Assembly: GCF_004361915.1 (NCBI RefSeq)
Contig: NZ_SNWP01000010.1
Location: forward strand, 124,001-188,000
DNA: 64,000 nucleotides
Direction of reading: 5' to 3'
From: Sediminibacterium goheungense
GTDB lineage: Bacteria > Bacteroidota > Bacteroidia > Chitinophagales > Chitinophagaceae
Shown: positions 51,523 to 60,907 of the stretch, one piece after another
Position numbering within the stretch: the first letter of the stretch is position 1
Layout: each line of letters begins with the position of its first letter
Position numbers and translations under genes: made by a program
The notes under the pieces: generated by a model
Seen by the model: the letters and a program-made list of their open reading frames with translations, nothing else
Database searches by the model: none
Told to the model about the DNA's origin: nothing

Positions 51523-51586
51523 AGATTTTTTGCTTCGCAAAAAAAGAGTAGCCAATTCTATAGAGCGCGCAGTAATAGTAGCTACC

Positions 51587-51626
51587 GCATTTCCAAATTT
51601 CCAAATTAACCAATTTCCAAATTATT
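51587..51626. repeat. Inverted octamer array AAATTTCC/CAATTTCC
   Basis: GCATTTCC, AAATTTCC, AAATTAAC, CAATTTCC and AAATTATT; the stop of the NlpC/P60 gene (complement of 51622-51624) is in the last unit. Confidence 0.87.
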
Positions 51627-52344
51627 TAGCGCGGCCCGCACCTCTGAATCTCGGTTGCCAGTATTTCTCATTGAGATCGCTGATCATCACACCACCGCTG
51701 GTGGCAGCGTGAACGAATTTGTTGTTGAGGAGATACACACCTACATGGGTAATATCTTTTTTGCGGCCCGATGTATGGAAGAAAACAAGATCACCTTCCT
51801 GTAAATCGGCGAGTTCTATTTTTTCGCTGTTATCAAATTGCTCCTGGGCAGTGCGGGGAAGAGAGGTATTGAAAACATCCCGCATCAGTACTTGTGTAAA
51901 AGCGGAGCAATCAATACAGTCAGTGGTGCTGCCACCCATACAGTATTTGGTGCCCCACCATTTATCGATAGTTTCCAATAAAGGAATATTGGTCAGTTTT
52001 TCTACCGTAGCATCAATGATCACTGCATATTTTAGCTGGAGATAACCAGCCCGCTCGATATTAAAACTATTCATATCCTTCGCAACAGCAGCTTTATCCT
52101 TATTGGCCGAACTGTTTACGGAAGAAGCATTGGTGGTACTGGTTTTATGACGGCTGGTAACCGCAGCGCCGGGTGTAATTTCTATACCGTCCAGAAATTC
52201 CCTTTGCTGTTTTGCCGTAGCCGTTTTTGCAGGGGCCGCTTTTGCCGTAGAATTATCCCTCGACGTGAGTTTACTCAGCGATTTACAACCCGACAGCACA
52301 AAAACTGATACCATTCCCGTAAAAAAAACAACTCTTTTCAGCAT
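51622..52344 (-). CDS. NlpC/P60 (C40) cell-wall hydrolase, lipoprotein
   Basis: 240 residues with a lipobox VLSGC (Cys20) and an Ala/Thr-rich linker. The C-terminal NlpC/P60 domain has the catalytic Cys in TDCIDCSAFTQVL and the catalytic His in KKDITHVGVYLLNNKF. It cleaves peptide stems of peptidoglycan. Anchored by lipid in the outer or inner membrane. The end codons and stop are embedded in an octamer array. A promoter-like sequence lies upstream. Confidence 0.88.
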   Translation of the reverse strand: MLKRVVFFTGMVSVFVLSGCKSLSKLTSRDNSTAKAAPAKTATAKQQREFLDGIEITPGAAVTSRHKTSTTNASSVNSSANKDKAAVAKDMNSFNIERAGYLQLKYAVIIDATVEKLTNIPLLETIDKWWGTKYCMGGSTTDCIDCSAFTQVLMRDVFNTSLPRTAQEQFDNSEKIELADLQEGDLVFFHTSGRKKDITHVGVYLLNNKFVHAATSGGVMISDLNEKYWQPRFRGAGRAK

Positions 52345-52351
52345 AACCCCC

Positions 52352-52382
52352 GCAATATAATCCCCCCTGCCATTCTGCCCAA
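52352..52382 (-). promoter_or_regulatory. Promoter-like sequence of the C40 gene (TTG-N20-TATATTGC)
   Basis: On the minus strand TTG at 52382-52380 and TATATTGC at 52359-52352. The -7 box lacks one T of TAnnTTTGC, like the TATCTTGC boxes before the PAS (4601) and TSUP (39785) genes. Confidence 0.4.
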
Positions 52383-52436
52383 GTATTGCGTATAAGTTTT
52401 AAGGATTTACTAGTAGTTCCACAGATGTGGAAAATG

Positions 52437-52499
52437 GCTGATGGCGGATCGCGGATGTCGGATTTGGGATGGAGGATTTATGATCTCAGATATCGGATG
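52437..52499. repeat. Nine-unit heptamer array (GCGGATC, TCGGATT, TGGGATG)
   Basis: GCTGATG, GCGGATC, GCGGATG, TCGGATT, TGGGATG, GAGGATT, TATGATC, TCAGATA and TCGGATG, one register. Complement at 52589-52623, just upstream of dnaE. Confidence 0.82.
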
Positions 52500-52588
52500 T
52501 GAACATTCTTGAATGTGGATAATCAGGCCTTTCTGAAACGGCTCCAAATTGGGATATTTGTGATTCGGAAATGACGGTGCTCTAACTC

Positions 52589-52623
52589 AAATCAGACATC
52601 CGCCATCAGACATCCGACATCCC
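52589..52623. repeat. Inverted heptamer array ending 3 bases before the dnaE start
   Basis: AAATCAG, ACATCCG, CCATCAG, ACATCCG and ACATCCC, then TCT and the dnaE ATG at 52627. There is no space for a ribosome-binding site outside the array. Confidence 0.85.
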
Positions 52624-52626
52624 TCT

Positions 52627-55600
52627 ATGGTTTTCTCTCATTTACACGTACATACTCAATATTCATTGCTCGATGGTGCCGCGGCGATTGATAGCCTGTA
52701 TAAAAAAGCAGCGAAAGATAATATGCCCGCACTGGCCATTACCGACCATGGTAATATGTTTGGTGCTTTTGAATTTGTAAGTCAGGCATGGAAGAATACC
52801 AAAGTCATCGGGAAAGATGAAAATGGAAAAGATATACTGGCCCCACAGGTGAAACCGATTGTTGGTTGTGAATTTTATGTGGTGAAGGACCGGCACATTA
52901 AAACCTTTACCAAAGAAATAAAAGACGAACGCTATCACCAGGTATTACTCGCTAAAAATAAAAAGGGCTATGAAAACCTGGTAAAACTCACTTCACTGGG
53001 TTTTATCGAAGGTATGTATAGCAAATACCCACGTATTGATAAAGAACTGATAGAACAATACCATGAAGGACTCATTGCCACTACCTGTTGCATTGGTGCC
53101 TATGTTCCGCAAACCATTCTGCATGACGGAGAGGAAAAAGGAGAACAGGAATTCAAATGGTGGCTCGATTTATTTGGAGAAGATTATTATATCGAACTGC
53201 AGCGACATAATATCAAAGAGCAGGAAATCATTAACCAGTCGCTGCTGAAGTTCGCCAAGAAATACAATGTACCGGTAATTGCTACCAACGATAGTCACTA
53301 TGTAGACAGAGATGATGCGAATGCACATGATATCCTGCTATGTATTAACACGGGCGAAAAACAAAGTACACCGGGCTTTGATGATTTTGTGAATGATGAT
53401 GCACAGATCAAGAACCGCCGCTTTAAGTTCCCGAACGATCAGTTCTATTTCAAGACCACGAATGAAATGGAAAAATTATTCAGTGATATTCCTGCATCAC
53501 TGGATAATACCAACCAGATCGTAGACAAGGTGGAAGTGCTCAACCTGAAGAAAGATATTTTATTGCCGGCCTTCCCCATTCCCCCATCCTTTCAGATACA
53601 TACCGATGCCAACCTGAACCAGTGGGAATACCTGAAACATATTACCATGGAAGGCGCTAAAATGCGCTATTCAGATCTTACACCAGAGATACAGGAGAGA
53701 ATTGACTTTGAGTTGTTCACCATCAAAACCATGGGTTTTGCAGGTTACTTTCTCATCGTAAGTGATTTTATCAAAGCAGGTCGTGAGCTGGGCGTATTTG
53801 TGGGGCCGGGTCGTGGTTCGGCTGCGGGTAGCGTGGTGGCTTATTGTATAGGTATTACCAATATCGATCCCATCAAATACAACCTGCTGTTTGAGCGTTT
53901 CCTGAATCCGGATCGTAAGAGCATGCCGGATATCGATACGGACTTCGATGATGAGGGCCGTCAGAAAGTGATTGATTATGTAGTGGCCAAATATGGCAAG
54001 CAACAGGTGGCACAGATTGTTACCTATGGTACCATGGCTGCCAAAATGAGTATCAAAGATGTGGCCCGTGTACTGGATCTGCCACTGGCAGAAAGTAATA
54101 TGCTGGCCAAACTGGTACCTGATAAACCCGGTACCGAACTCGGCAGGGTATTACATGCACCCATCACCAGCAAAGAAGGTGAAAAATCACTGGAAGAAAA
54201 AGAAGGTTATCAGCAGGAAGACATTGAGAATGTAAAGAAGCTGAGAGAAATTTATCAGGGTACCGATATACGTGCACAGGTACTCAAAGAAGCTGAACGT
54301 TTGGAAGGCTCTGTACGTAATACAGGTATACATGCTGCGGGTATCATCATTGCACCCAAAGACCTTACAGAACTCATACCGGTAGCTACGGCCAAAGACT
54401 CAGACCTTTGGGTAACACAGATTGAAGGAAGTATTATTGAAGATGCCGGCGTTATTAAAATGGACTTCCTGGGTCTGAAGACCCTCTCCATTTTGAAGAC
54501 GGCACTCGAGCTTATCAAACAAAACCATGGTGTGGATATTGACCTCGACAATATTCCACTCGATGATGAAAAAACATTTCATCTCTATCAGCGCGGCGAA
54601 ACCAATGCCACATTCCAGTTTGAAAGTGTGGGCATGCAGAAATACCTGCGCGATCTGAAGCCCGATAAATTTGATGACCTGATTGCCATGAACGCCCTGT
54701 ACCGGCCGGGGCCCATTGCCTATATCCCCAAATTTATCGACCGTAAACATGGGCGTGAAGCGGTGAGCTATGATATTCCTGAAATGGAAGAATACCTGGC
54801 CGAAACCTATGGTATTACCGTTTACCAGGAACAGGTGATGTTGCTGAGCCAGAGCCTCGGCGGTTTTACCAAAGGTGATGCGGACGTACTCCGTAAAGCC
54901 ATGGGTAAAAAACAAAAAGCCGTTCTGGACAAAATGAAAAAACAGTTTATCGACGGTGCCTCCGCAAAAGGACATCCTGCTGATAAACTGGAAAAAATAT
55001 GGACAGACTGGGAAGCTTTTGCACAATACGCTTTCAATAAATCGCATTCCACCTGTTATGCTTTTGTGGCTTACCAGACCGCTTACCTGAAAGCCCATTA
55101 TCCGGGAGAGTATATGTCGGCGGTATTGAACCATGCAGGCAGTATTGAAAAAATTACCTTCTTCATGGAAGAATGTAAACGCATGGGCATTAAAGTTCTC
55201 GGACCCGATATCAATGAATCACTGAAAGGTTTCGCCGTAAATAAAAACGGAGAGATCCGTTTTGGTTTGGGTGGATTGAAAGGTGTGGGTGAAGCAGCCG
55301 TAGAAAACATCATTGCCGAAAGAGAAAAGAATGGCTGGTATAAAGATGTTTTCGATTTCAGCAAACGGGTGGTACAGAGAAGCGTCAATAAAAAATCGCT
55401 GGAGAGCCTTGCCTATTCAGGTGCTTTCGATTGCTTCCCTGAATTTCACCGTGCACAGTATTTTCATGTAGCGGATGGTGATAAACTATCCGGCCTTGAA
55501 AAAATCATTCAGTACGGACAGGCCAACCAGACCGCTTCTGCAGCCAGTGCCAATACTTTGTTTGGCGATATGAGTGCTGCCATGCAGGTACCCATTCCTA

Positions 55601-56298
55601 AAATTGCTACGGTTGAGCCATGGACACTTACTGAATTACTCGATCATGAAAAAGAGGTAACAGGTATGTTCATGAGCGGTCACCCGCTGGATCATTTTAA
55701 GTTCGAACTGAAGTATTACGGCATTACCAATATCAACGATTTCAATGAAATCAAACAAACCCTGCACTTACAACCCAATCCGGGTAAACAGTTGCGTGTG
55801 GCAGGATTGGTGATTGATGTACAGCACCGCGTAACCAAAACCGGAAAGAATTTCGGTTCCTTTATCATTGAAGATTTCAGTGGTAAAACCGATTTTATTT
55901 TATGGAGCGAAGATTATATCAAGTTTCAGAACTACCTCGAAAAAGGACAGAACATATTACTCAACGGCTTCTTCCGGTCAAGGTATAACCAACCCAATAA
56001 TTTCGAGTTTAAGATCAATAGCATGTCATTGCTCGAAACGGTAAAACAAAACCTCACCCGTAGTATTGAAGTAAGCATGCAGCCCGCGGCACTAACGCCC
56101 GACTTTGTTTCTTTTATTGATAAGAATGTACGTGAGTTCCCCGGCAAGTCCTCTCTTCGTTTCACTTTATACGAACCGAGAGAGCAACTGAAAGTAAGTC
56201 TGTATACATTGGAAAAAGGTTTTATGATGAACGAAGACATGGCCCATTTCCTCCTCAACAATCCGGATATTGAAGTTACAGTGGGGCTGGTAGGATGA
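52627..56298 (+). CDS. dnaE: DNA polymerase III subunit alpha
   Basis: 1223 residues. The PHP domain begins at FSHLHVHTQYSLLDG (His-containing metal motif) with TDHGNMFGAFEF and NDSHYVDRDD. The C-family polymerase palm has catalytic Asps in the PDIDTDFDDEGR block (residues 434-445). The fingers and thumb follow, then a tandem HhH part, an OB domain (RVAGLVIDVQHRVTKTGKNFGSFIIEDFSGKTDFILW) and a short C-terminus. It is the replicative polymerase. The start codon is 3 bases beyond a heptamer array, which is unusual for a gene that must be expressed reliably. Confidence 0.95.
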   Translation: MVFSHLHVHTQYSLLDGAAAIDSLYKKAAKDNMPALAITDHGNMFGAFEFVSQAWKNTKVIGKDENGKDILAPQVKPIVGCEFYVVKDRHIKTFTKEIKDERYHQVLLAKNKKGYENLVKLTSLGFIEGMYSKYPRIDKELIEQYHEGLIATTCCIGAYVPQTILHDGEEKGEQEFKWWLDLFGEDYYIELQRHNIKEQEIINQSLLKFAKKYNVPVIATNDSHYVDRDDANAHDILLCINTGEKQSTPGFDDFVNDDAQIKNRRFKFPNDQFYFKTTNEMEKLFSDIPASLDNTNQIVDKVEVLNLKKDILLPAFPIPPSFQIHTDANLNQWEYLKHITMEGAKMRYSDLTPEIQERIDFELFTIKTMGFAGYFLIVSDFIKAGRELGVFVGPGRGSAAGSVVAYCIGITNIDPIKYNLLFERFLNPDRKSMPDIDTDFDDEGRQKVIDYVVAKYGKQQVAQIVTYGTMAAKMSIKDVARVLDLPLAESNMLAKLVPDKPGTELGRVLHAPITSKEGEKSLEEKEGYQQEDIENVKKLREIYQGTDIRAQVLKEAERLEGSVRNTGIHAAGIIIAPKDLTELIPVATAKDSDLWVTQIEGSIIEDAGVIKMDFLGLKTLSILKTALELIKQNHGVDIDLDNIPLDDEKTFHLYQRGETNATFQFESVGMQKYLRDLKPDKFDDLIAMNALYRPGPIAYIPKFIDRKHGREAVSYDIPEMEEYLAETYGITVYQEQVMLLSQSLGGFTKGDADVLRKAMGKKQKAVLDKMKKQFIDGASAKGHPADKLEKIWTDWEAFAQYAFNKSHSTCYAFVAYQTAYLKAHYPGEYMSAVLNHAGSIEKITFFMEECKRMGIKVLGPDINESLKGFAVNKNGEIRFGLGGLKGVGEAAVENIIAEREKNGWYKDVFDFSKRVVQRSVNKKSLESLAYSGAFDCFPEFHRAQYFHVADGDKLSGLEKIIQYGQANQTASAASANTLFGDMSAAMQVPIPKIATVEPWTLTELLDHEKEVTGMFMSGHPLDHFKFELKYYGITNINDFNEIKQTLHLQPNPGKQLRVAGLVIDVQHRVTKTGKNFGSFIIEDFSGKTDFILWSEDYIKFQNYLEKGQNILLNGFFRSRYNQPNNFEFKINSMSLLETVKQNLTRSIEVSMQPAALTPDFVSFIDKNVREFPGKSSLRFTLYEPREQLKVSLYTLEKGFMMNEDMAHFLLNNPDIEVTVGLVG

Positions 56299-56425
56299 AC
56301 CCCGGATACCTGAAAAGAGCCAAAAATATCATCAAGTAGCACACTTATCATGTAACAATACCTTAAACCTGACGATTAACTTTATACAGTCCTTATTTAT
56401 TTAGACCATAGATGATACTGTATTT

Positions 56426-57232
56426 ATGCCAATTCAACATTACCAGCCACATCAACATCTGCAACATCTTATTAAAGGATACTGGCTGCTCGATGAAAAG
56501 GAAGCAAATAGTACAGTACAAAACATACATATGTTATTTCCGGCGGATGCTATTGAAATTATTTTCCATAGAAAAAATGTTTTGAACCGCATTAATCAGG
56601 ATATAACCCAAAAGGAAGAAAATGCATTTCTGGAAGGGCAGCAAAGAAAAGCGATCTATGTACAGCACACCGGGCCAATAAACACAATCGGCATAACTTT
56701 GTATCCCTGGGCAACGTATATTCTATTCAATACACCTGCTGCCGTTTTTACAGATCAGAAATTTCCGATTAGGGTTATCGACCCTACACTTATTCAGCTA
56801 TATGATCTTTTACAGGAAGCAGCTCCAGCGCATATACCACTTATATGTAACAACTACTTCTTCCATCGAATAAAGAAAAGTAAGCTGGACTTTTCTGACA
56901 AAGATGATTTACTCATAGAACTGATGTCTGAAACAAAAGGAATAACGAACCTTGATATGGTTAAAGGGAACTGGACACTGTCTACAAGATACTTCGAAAA
57001 AAAATGTCTGGTACTGTTGGGAATACAGGCTGGAGAAGTATTAAGGAAGAGAAAGATGAAAAAAGCCATCAGTTTTTGTATGCAGGAAGATTTTATTTCT
57101 TTTACCGATGTAGCACATAGGGCAGGATATTACGACCAGTCTCATTTTATTCATGAATGCCAGTATTATTTTCACCAGTCACCCAAGCATTTATTTAAGC
57201 ACCCTCATCATTTATTACCATATTTTGTATAA
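56426..57232 (+). CDS. AraC-family transcriptional regulator
   Basis: 268 residues. The C-terminal HTH pair contains SFTDVAHRAGYYDQSHFIHECQYYFHQSPKHLF, the second AraC helix with its conserved DQSHF block. The N-terminal half (YQPHQHLQHLIKGYWLLDE...HMLFPADAIEIIFHRK) resembles DUF6597-type sensor domains. It is a likely regulator of a neighbouring pathway. A TAACTTTA box lies at 56377-56384. The next gene, an M3 peptidase, is 54 bp downstream and could be a target or simply a neighbour. Confidence 0.85.
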   Translation: MPIQHYQPHQHLQHLIKGYWLLDEKEANSTVQNIHMLFPADAIEIIFHRKNVLNRINQDITQKEENAFLEGQQRKAIYVQHTGPINTIGITLYPWATYILFNTPAAVFTDQKFPIRVIDPTLIQLYDLLQEAAPAHIPLICNNYFFHRIKKSKLDFSDKDDLLIELMSETKGITNLDMVKGNWTLSTRYFEKKCLVLLGIQAGEVLRKRKMKKAISFCMQEDFISFTDVAHRAGYYDQSHFIHECQYYFHQSPKHLFKHPHHLLPYFV

Positions 57233-57286
57233 CTGTTCGCTCTCATACAATTTCAAGTCAGGCGATTAGGCTTGATTTGTAAAAAA

Positions 57287-59050
57287 ATGAATATGAAATA
57301 TCTGTTTTTACTACTACTGGCCCCTGCATACGTTTTTGGGCAATTTTTTGAAGCGGTTCCTAAAGAACAGGAGAAATTGTATCAATTTAATATAAAGGAG
57401 AACTTTTTCCATACAGAAGCTGACTACTACAGAGAATTTTCGAAAATAATAACCGAACTCAATCTTATCAATAACATTCTCAAAAAAAAGGGAACTACAT
57501 CCACCCTGCTAACCCAAACAATACTCCGCTATTCCAATGCTGAAAAAGCATATCGAATCGTTGACTTGTATTTGTTTCTGCGTTTCGCAGTAAACATGAA
57601 TGATGTGAAAGCCGATCGCGAATCAGATTCATTGAGGACCTTTATCAGAGTGACCCGGCAACTTGTAAAAGAGAAAATAGCGAATTTAACAAGCAGAGAG
57701 ATAAAAGAAATTACGAAATACAAACCTTCGCTTGCTTATTACTTACAGAAAACCAGAGACAATAGTAAACATCTACTGAATGCTGCAAGTGAAAAAATTG
57801 TTCAGCCATTTACCAATTTACAGTCTGCTGATTTTTATGGCCAGGCTCTTCAAAAGATGAAGTTCGAAACCCTTAAAACCCCCAATAGCGAAATCGATGT
57901 GTTCAAGGATAGAGGTCAATGGGAGAATCACCCTGACAGTACTATACAGTTACTAGGGCAGGAATACCTTTTGAAAGGATACAATACACAAAGAGATTTT
58001 ATTGGATATAATTACATTCAATATATAAAAGGACTTAATGCCTATGCGAAAACTAAAAAATTTCATTCACTTTTTGAGGAAAAGGCAAAGGATTGGGGAT
58101 TAGAGACTACCGACATTGAAAAGTTATTTGATGTAATTATCAAGGGTGCCACTAAGCGTAAAAGTCCTGCTGAAAATCGCTCTCAGGCAAATAATCAACC
58201 CATACAATTCAACATAAAAGACGCATGTACCATCATTAAATCTGCGCTAAAAGTTCTTGGCAATGATTACGGTGATGAACTGGCCGGGTTACTGGATCCG
58301 GCAAATGGAAGAATTGATCTGAAAGGTGATAGCAATAGGATGCCGATCCGAGGTATGGCAAGTGTATATCCGGTATCACCCAGTATTTTTTTCGCTTATA
58401 ACTATGAAGGCTATTTATTGGATCTCACCTTACTGGCACATGAGGCCGGGCATGCAATACAGGCTACCCTGATGGAGAAAAACAATGTTCCTTTGTTATA
58501 CGCTACCGGGCCTGGATACTTCACCGAATCTTTCGGAAAATTGAATGAACTATTGTTATTTGATTATCTCACAACACATGAAACAGATAGCATTAAGAGA
58601 AAAGTATACAAGGAAGAATGGGAAAACAGGCTATCTGCTATGTTTGGCAGTGCCATGGAAGCCTATGTGGAGCATTCATTAATCGATGGGATCCTTAATG
58701 GCAGCATTCAAACACCCGATGATTTAGATAGTATTACCTTACAAAAGGGCAGCCTCATTACACCTGAAATATTTACAAAGATCCCATCTTACAAATCAAG
58801 CTGGCTATTACTGGAAAGTAATTATCAGGCACCTTTGCATAATATCGATGATATGATTGCAACTGCTCTATCCATCTACTACTACCGATTGTATAAGACT
58901 GATAAAGATAATTTTATAAAAAACTATATTCACTTATTAAAAAACGGATACCATGATGACCCTGATAAATTATTAAAAAAACTGGGAATCAATCTCAAAT
59001 CTCCTTCATTCATACAATCGGTTATCGATTTTATTATAAGTAACAGGTAA
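57287..59050 (+). CDS. M3-family (oligoendopeptidase F-like) metallopeptidase, secreted
   Basis: 587 residues from ATG 57287, with a signal peptide (LFLLLLAPAYVFGQ). The zinc motif is HEAGH (His385, Glu386, His389), followed by QATL and the third-ligand region GYFTESFGKLNELLLFDYL. It resembles oligoendopeptidase F/M3. The N-terminal helical part is long, as in the family. The peptidase probably works in the periplasm. The motif HEAGHAIQA is complete, so it should be active. Confidence 0.82.
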   Translation: MNMKYLFLLLLAPAYVFGQFFEAVPKEQEKLYQFNIKENFFHTEADYYREFSKIITELNLINNILKKKGTTSTLLTQTILRYSNAEKAYRIVDLYLFLRFAVNMNDVKADRESDSLRTFIRVTRQLVKEKIANLTSREIKEITKYKPSLAYYLQKTRDNSKHLLNAASEKIVQPFTNLQSADFYGQALQKMKFETLKTPNSEIDVFKDRGQWENHPDSTIQLLGQEYLLKGYNTQRDFIGYNYIQYIKGLNAYAKTKKFHSLFEEKAKDWGLETTDIEKLFDVIIKGATKRKSPAENRSQANNQPIQFNIKDACTIIKSALKVLGNDYGDELAGLLDPANGRIDLKGDSNRMPIRGMASVYPVSPSIFFAYNYEGYLLDLTLLAHEAGHAIQATLMEKNNVPLLYATGPGYFTESFGKLNELLLFDYLTTHETDSIKRKVYKEEWENRLSAMFGSAMEAYVEHSLIDGILNGSIQTPDDLDSITLQKGSLITPEIFTKIPSYKSSWLLLESNYQAPLHNIDDMIATALSIYYYRLYKTDKDNFIKNYIHLLKNGYHDDPDKLLKKLGINLKSPSFIQSVIDFIISNR

Positions 59051-59140
59051 CAGGATCAATCATAAGAAACTATTACCGCTTATCATTTTTATTTATTTTA
59101 TCTGCAAAAATGATAGCTTATTGTACGCAAATTGCTACGA

Positions 59141-60391
59141 ATGCAAGCCGAAACCCTGAAAACCCGTATCATTACGGTTGATGCACTCCGTGGATTTGCC
59201 CTATTGGGTATCCTTCTCGCCCATATGATATACTGGTACAATGCCGGTAATATGCCGCAGGAACTTTTTCAAAAACATGATGGTATTGCCATGCGCATTG
59301 TAGGCACCATCAACGATATTCTCATCTCCGGTAAATTTTTCGCTTTCTTCTCCTTTCTTTTTGGACTGAGTTTTTTTCTGCAGATGAAAAGTATGGAAGA
59401 CAGTGGCCGACCCTTTGTATGGCGCTATGCATGGCGCATCACCCTGATGGGTATCATCGGTCTCATACACCACGCATTCTGGAGAGGTGATATTCTTTCT
59501 ATTTATGCGCCACTGGGTTTTATACTACTACCCATGCGTAAACTGAGTAATAAAGTGATTCTGGTACTGGGCATTTTACTAGCCATTAACCTGCCCGGTT
59601 TATTGATTCAGTTACCCGGATTGATCGAACAAATGGGAGCTGCCGCAACCCCACCACCACCACCGCCAGCCGGTGCGCCATCTGCTCAGGACCCCTCACA
59701 GGTGTTTTTCAGTACCGTATATAAAAGTGATTTATGGACGATGATGAAAAGCAATATCCTCAGTATCGGAGAAAAATTCGATTTCCAGTTTGGCAGTGGG
59801 AGGATTTATATTACGCTCGGCTTTTTTCTATTGGGTATGTACAGTGGCAGAAAAGGTTGGTTTGCGATGAGTAGTGAAGAAAGAAACCCTGCTTTCAGAA
59901 AAATCAGGAACCGATCAGGCTGGCTGGTACTCATTACACTGGTAATCGGCATCGGTATCATTGTGGTAAATGAAATTTTAAAACTGGGCTGGGAACAAAT
60001 GCCTTTACCCGGTTATATTTTCGGTATCCTGTTTAATATAAACAGTGCTGCCCTGGTGGTGTTTTATGTGGCGGGTATTACATTACTGATGAACCGGCAT
60101 TTCTGGCAATACCTCTTGTATCCATTGGCACCTGTGGGTAAAATGGCGCTGACCAGTTATCTTCTGCAAACCGCATTGGGACTGATCTTATTTTTCAATT
60201 TCGGTTGTAAACTGGTGGGTGTAACAGCACCCTGGCTTAACTGGGTAATTGCAATTGTATTTTTTATACTGCAGGCATGGTTCTGTAAATGGTGGTTCCG
60301 CTATTTCTACTTCGGCCCTGTTGAATGGCTCTGGAGAACAGCCACTTATTTCAAAGCACAACCTTTCAGGAAAAACCACTCCTCTGCATAA
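59141..60391 (+). CDS. DUF418 membrane protein
   Basis: 416 residues from ATG 59141. It has ten or so hydrophobic helices. The start RIITVDALRGFALLGILLAHMIYW is the DUF418/heparan-alpha-glucosaminide N-acetyltransferase-like opening (R-G-xx-L-L-G-I-xx-x-H). The C-terminal half carries APVGKMALTSYLLQT and NWVIAIVFFILQAWFCKWWFRYFYFGPVEWLWR, typical of DUF418. A Pro-rich loop (PPPPPP) at about 170-185 is unusual. Possibly an acyltransferase of a polymer. Function unproven. Confidence 0.85.
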   Translation: MQAETLKTRIITVDALRGFALLGILLAHMIYWYNAGNMPQELFQKHDGIAMRIVGTINDILISGKFFAFFSFLFGLSFFLQMKSMEDSGRPFVWRYAWRITLMGIIGLIHHAFWRGDILSIYAPLGFILLPMRKLSNKVILVLGILLAINLPGLLIQLPGLIEQMGAAATPPPPPPAGAPSAQDPSQVFFSTVYKSDLWTMMKSNILSIGEKFDFQFGSGRIYITLGFFLLGMYSGRKGWFAMSSEERNPAFRKIRNRSGWLVLITLVIGIGIIVVNEILKLGWEQMPLPGYIFGILFNINSAALVVFYVAGITLLMNRHFWQYLLYPLAPVGKMALTSYLLQTALGLILFFNFGCKLVGVTAPWLNWVIAIVFFILQAWFCKWWFRYFYFGPVEWLWRTATYFKAQPFRKNHSSA

Positions 60392-60408
60392 ACGCTGCGA
60401 CCTCATGT

Positions 60409-60480
60409 TCTCTGCTATCGGATTTCTAACGTCATCCTGACGCGGGAAGGAACCGCAGAAAACGAGGGAACGCAGGGATT
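60409..60480. repeat. Dispersed repeat (copy 2) of the GTCATCCTG/CGCAG element
   Basis: Same word order as 48165-48245: GGATTTCTAACGTCATCC, then GGAAGGAACCGCAG, then an AACGAGGGAACGCAGGG tail. It ends at the stop of the VOC gene. Confidence 0.78.
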
Positions 60481-60832
60481 ATATTGATTGTCCGAAGGTG
60501 AGTAGGTTATGATCGGGATCGAGGAGGGCGAATTCTTTTTGTCCCCAGGGCTTTTCCGTCAATGGCGCATTCGGATGAATGGCTACTCCTTTTTCCAGCA
60601 AGGATTGATACAGCTGATCGATATCATTTGTTCTGATATACACCTGACCATAATTGCTCAGCGGATCCAGTTCAGGGAAAGAAAAGAAATGTATTTCAAT
60701 CGCATCTCTCTGTACAATCAGGTAATCGCCATAATCTGCCGCCATTCGAAAACCCAGTTGCGCATAATATTTTTGGGTGGCGTCCTTATCACGCATGGGT
60801 AATTTGGGATGTATCTGTTGTAGCATATTCAA
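60479..60832 (-). CDS. VOC-superfamily (glyoxalase/bleomycin-resistance-like) protein
   Basis: 117 residues forming one VOC module of two beta-alpha-beta-beta-beta units: IHPKLPMRDKDATQKYYAQLGF, DYLIVQRDAIEIHFFSFPE, VYIRTNDIDQLYQSLLEKGV and WGQKEFALLDPDHNLLTFGQ. Metal-binding candidates are His8, His48 and Glu100-type residues, as in the bleomycin-resistance protein family. Ligand unknown. Located between two copies of the dispersed repeat. Confidence 0.85.
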   Translation of the reverse strand: MNMLQQIHPKLPMRDKDATQKYYAQLGFRMAADYGDYLIVQRDAIEIHFFSFPELDPLSNYGQVYIRTNDIDQLYQSLLEKGVAIHPNAPLTEKPWGQKEFALLDPDHNLLTFGQSI

Positions 60833-60907
60833 AAGTTTAACCCTTGCAATTTCAGTTTTTCATACCAGCCCCGGAAATAAAATCAACCACTCAATGCTGT
60901 TTTTCAA

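Noticed and set aside
54400..55134. 244-codon minus-strand frame within dnaE
   Set aside because: It is antisense to conserved polymerase domains, with the same His/Phe/Ile-rich shadow composition.
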